The notes under the pieces: generated by a model
The model's database searches: none
Told to the model about the DNA's origin: nothing
Seen by the model: the letters and a program-made list of their open reading frames with translations, nothing else
Shown: one piece after another, positions 63,910 to 64,000 of the stretch
Layout of the letters: every line of letters begins with the position of its first letter
Position numbering within the stretch: the stretch's first letter is position 1
Made by a program: the position numbers and the translations under genes
Assembly (NCBI GenBank): GCA_029339195.1
Contig: JAPTJF010000046.1
Coordinates: forward strand, 62,001-126,000
Length of the DNA: 64,000 nucleotides
Source of the DNA: Micractinium sp. NFX-FRZ
Lineage: Eukaryota; Chlorophyta; Trebouxiophyceae; Chlorellales; Chlorellaceae
Direction of reading: 5' to 3'

Positions 63910-64000
63910 CTGCAGCAGAGCGTGGTGGGGGCCGATGCAGCGTGGGCAAACAAAGTGCGTAAAAGTGTGGGATCTGGCCAGAAGGGAGCTAACTGCGCCA

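Noticed and set aside
1..64000. tRNA, rRNA or other structured RNA genes, and transposon coding genes.
   Set aside because: No cloverleaf, rRNA block, transposase or reverse-transcriptase motif was recognised on either strand by eye; a dedicated scan could still find a short RNA gene.

Overview
The window looks like nuclear DNA of a trebouxiophyte green alga of the Chlorella type. The evidence is high GC, many short GT-AG introns rich in C/T or G, TGTAA-type poly(A) signals after several stops, plant/algal protein families (DUF506, APRR2-like receiver, ViaA-like VWA, hydroxyproline-rich wall-type tails) and microsatellites in introns. The genus is an inference. All gene models were spliced by eye: a junction was accepted when consensus splice sites, reading phase and family motifs agreed. 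Nothing was searched.

Layout. 1-271: last exon of a + gene. 1290-3263 (+): DUF506 protein. 4342-6354 (+): APRR2-like pseudo-response regulator with no visible DNA-binding domain. 6355-9973: gene-poor, homopolymer-rich, with a 10-N assembly gap. 9974-12197 (-): RRM protein. 13276-19850 (-): 16-exon ViaA/CoxE-like VWA protein, divergent from 20390-22556 (+): OTU cysteine protease. 23817-29235 (+): flavin amine oxidase. 30324-about 32560 (-): cysteine-rich repeat protein, 5' end unresolved. 33488-33703 (+): orphan copy of an M60-protease exon. 34475-41795 (+): 20-exon secreted papain-like protease. 42585-50693 (-): 20-exon secreted TCAF-like/M60 metallopeptidase with a duplicated N-terminal module and a Pro-rich tail. 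52182-59153 (+): NOP2 rRNA methyltransferase. 59449-62103 (+): U-box protein with two predicted membrane segments. 62698-63909 (-): unidentified gene with an in-frame TAG and a phase conflict, running off the window.

The genes are not an obvious pathway. Two neighbours (papain-like and M60) are both secreted proteases, and the orphan M60 exon lies 5' of the papain-like gene. The most unusual property of the window is structural. In at least six genes (VWA, OTU, amine oxidase, papain-like, M60, NOP2) an intron holds a diverged copy of the edge of the adjacent exon together with its splice site, mostly 60-140 bp from the real one. This suggests repeated short tandem duplication across exon-intron boundaries, which would lengthen introns and create decoy splice sites.
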